From DASXTB01 sp036505615 (lineage in GTDB: Bacteria > Acidobacteriota > UBA6911 > JACQSX01), in the NCBI GenBank assembly GCA_036505615.1, contig DASXTB010000173.1, forward strand, positions 1 to 13,747: a stretch of DNA of 13,747 nucleotides, written 5' to 3'. This document shows, piece by piece, positions 13,350 to 13,747 of the stretch (positions are counted from its first letter, which is position 1; the number at the start of each line of letters is the position of its first letter). A program made the position numbers and the translations under genes. The notes below the pieces were generated by a model that was given only the letters and a program-made list of their open reading frames with translations, was not told the DNA's origin and did not search any database.

Positions 13350-13395
13350 TTTGCCATACAGTAGTCCGTGCCGTGCTTTGTTCGGCTATGGCAAA
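13350..13395. repeat. 9-bp inverted repeat
   Basis: TTTGCCATA (13350-13358) recurs inverted as TATGGCAAA (13387-13395), with 28 nt between. The right arm overlaps the last codons and stop of the cupredoxin fragment. There is no adjoining T run, so a terminator is not supported; it may be a chance repeat. Confidence 0.4.
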
Positions 13396-13484
13396 ACAAT
13401 GATTTCGCCGACCATACCCAGGTCGTCGTGCAGTGCGCATATATAGTGGTAGACGCCTGGATGTGCGTGGTGGACTGCAGCCCA
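13386..13484 (-). pseudogene. C-terminal fragment of a cupredoxin (type 1 copper protein)
   Basis: A 32-codon minus-strand segment between two TAG stops encodes a recognisable cupredoxin end: HPGVYHYICALHDDLGMVGE and then IIVLP, stop. The C-x2-H-x4-M spacing equals that of the type 1 copper ligands of plastocyanin (Cys84, His87, Met92), followed by the usual final strand. Upstream there is an in-frame TAG (13487-13485), and I find no continuation of the domain in any frame, so the rest of the gene is missing. It is most simply a gene whose 5' part was removed by an insertion or deletion near 13490. The short length lowers certainty, but the motif is specific. Confidence 0.55.
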
Positions 13485-13704
13485 CTACCTGGCTGTGACA
13501 CGAGGCTCTCAAAGCAAGAATCCTTGCCTGTAATGGGCTGTCAGTGGAAGCGATCACTCGGTTTTTCGATTCGAGCTTCCACGGGATAATTTCCGGTTAG
13601 TCGACCAGTACTAAGCCGCTGGCGCGGCGGACGCTACCGCGTGGTGAGCCGAGAGATTTGAGGAACAGCTGACATAGTGTGGGTCATAGGGAAAGGAGAT
13701 TCCT

Positions 13705-13747
13705 GTGACCCGTTTACGGAAAATGATGCTGGAAGAGCTCCAGCGTC
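13705..13747 (+). CDS. Tyrosine recombinase/integrase, first 14 codons (runs off right edge)
   Basis: From GTG at 13705 the frame reads MTRLRKMMLEELQR before the window ends. This resembles the N-terminal SAM-like core-binding start of tyrosine recombinases of the phage-integrase family found beside insertion sequences, where MLEEL-x-R-RN is common. AAGGAG at 13693-13698 lies 6 nt before the GTG, a strong ribosome site. Its place on the element side of the tRNA fragment agrees with a mobility role. Only 14 residues are visible, so family and completeness are unproven. Confidence 0.5.
   Translation, partial: MTRLRKMMLEELQR

Larger units (their letters stand above)
13299..13704. other. Gene-free stretch before the recombinase
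   Basis: Between the 84-aa gene and the recombinase start there is no intact gene. It contains a stranded cupredoxin fragment on the minus strand (annotated separately), an inverted repeat near 13350-13395, and about 200 nt (13485-13690) in which I recognise nothing beyond small GC-rich inverted arms such as CCGC/GCGG near 13617. This last part may hold the end of a mobile element. Confidence 0.5.

Noticed and set aside
13279..13557. A 92-aa minus-strand frame and an overlapping 68-aa one
   Set aside because: They are out of frame with the cupredoxin fragment and show no motif or ribosome site.
1..13747. gvpN, gvpC, gvpO or a response regulator
   Set aside because: I looked for each on both strands; none is present in the window, though the left edge cuts the cluster and they may lie beyond it.

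Overview
The window is a compact, almost entirely minus-strand bacterial region of moderate GC. Its core is a gas-vesicle (gvp) gene cluster lying downstream of a succinate dehydrogenase operon. Protein style (single-subunit five-helix SdhC, Arg-rich GvpA/GvpJ, short heptanucleotide repeats) suggests an uncultured soil or peat bacterium. My best guess is Acidobacteriota, from family resemblance only, not from a marker gene.

Layout in the direction of transcription (right to left on the minus strand). A PilZ-domain protein (12401-12033) is followed by a good sigma70-type promoter and sdhC-sdhA-sdhB (11894-8669), then a TPR protein (8648-8145). A 150-nt gap holds five tandem 7-bp units. Next comes the gvp block: a tandem ArsA/GET3-like ATPase (7994-6075), gvpL, a gvpS-like GvpA paralogue, a second short GvpF/L protein and gvpK, all overlapping or close. 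A 187-nt control region has a perfect inverted repeat and a promoter-like element. After it come gvpJ, gvpA, a large PAS/GAF sensor histidine kinase, a third GvpF/L protein and the start of gvpG, which runs off the left edge. The relative order L-S-K and A-F-G resembles actinobacterial gvp operons, but the ATPase and the kinase are insertions into that plan.

How they work together: GvpA is the shell protein. GvpJ and GvpS are minor GvpA-like proteins, and GvpF/L, GvpG and GvpK are accessory assembly proteins. The ArsA/GET3-like ATPase is a plausible energy-driven chaperone for these hydrophobic proteins, and the kinase a plausible sensor controlling buoyancy; both roles are inference from context. 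No gvpN or response regulator is visible, and either may lie beyond the left edge.

The right 1.1 kb looks different. A 45-nt 3' half of a tRNA-Gly(CCC) on the minus strand marks a probable attachment site. To its right are an 84-aa protein made of three 27-residue repeats, a stranded C-terminal piece of a cupredoxin, and the first 14 codons of a tyrosine recombinase. The geometry of the tRNA fragment puts the integrated element to the right of about 12614, and the sdh-gvp block on the host-chromosome side.
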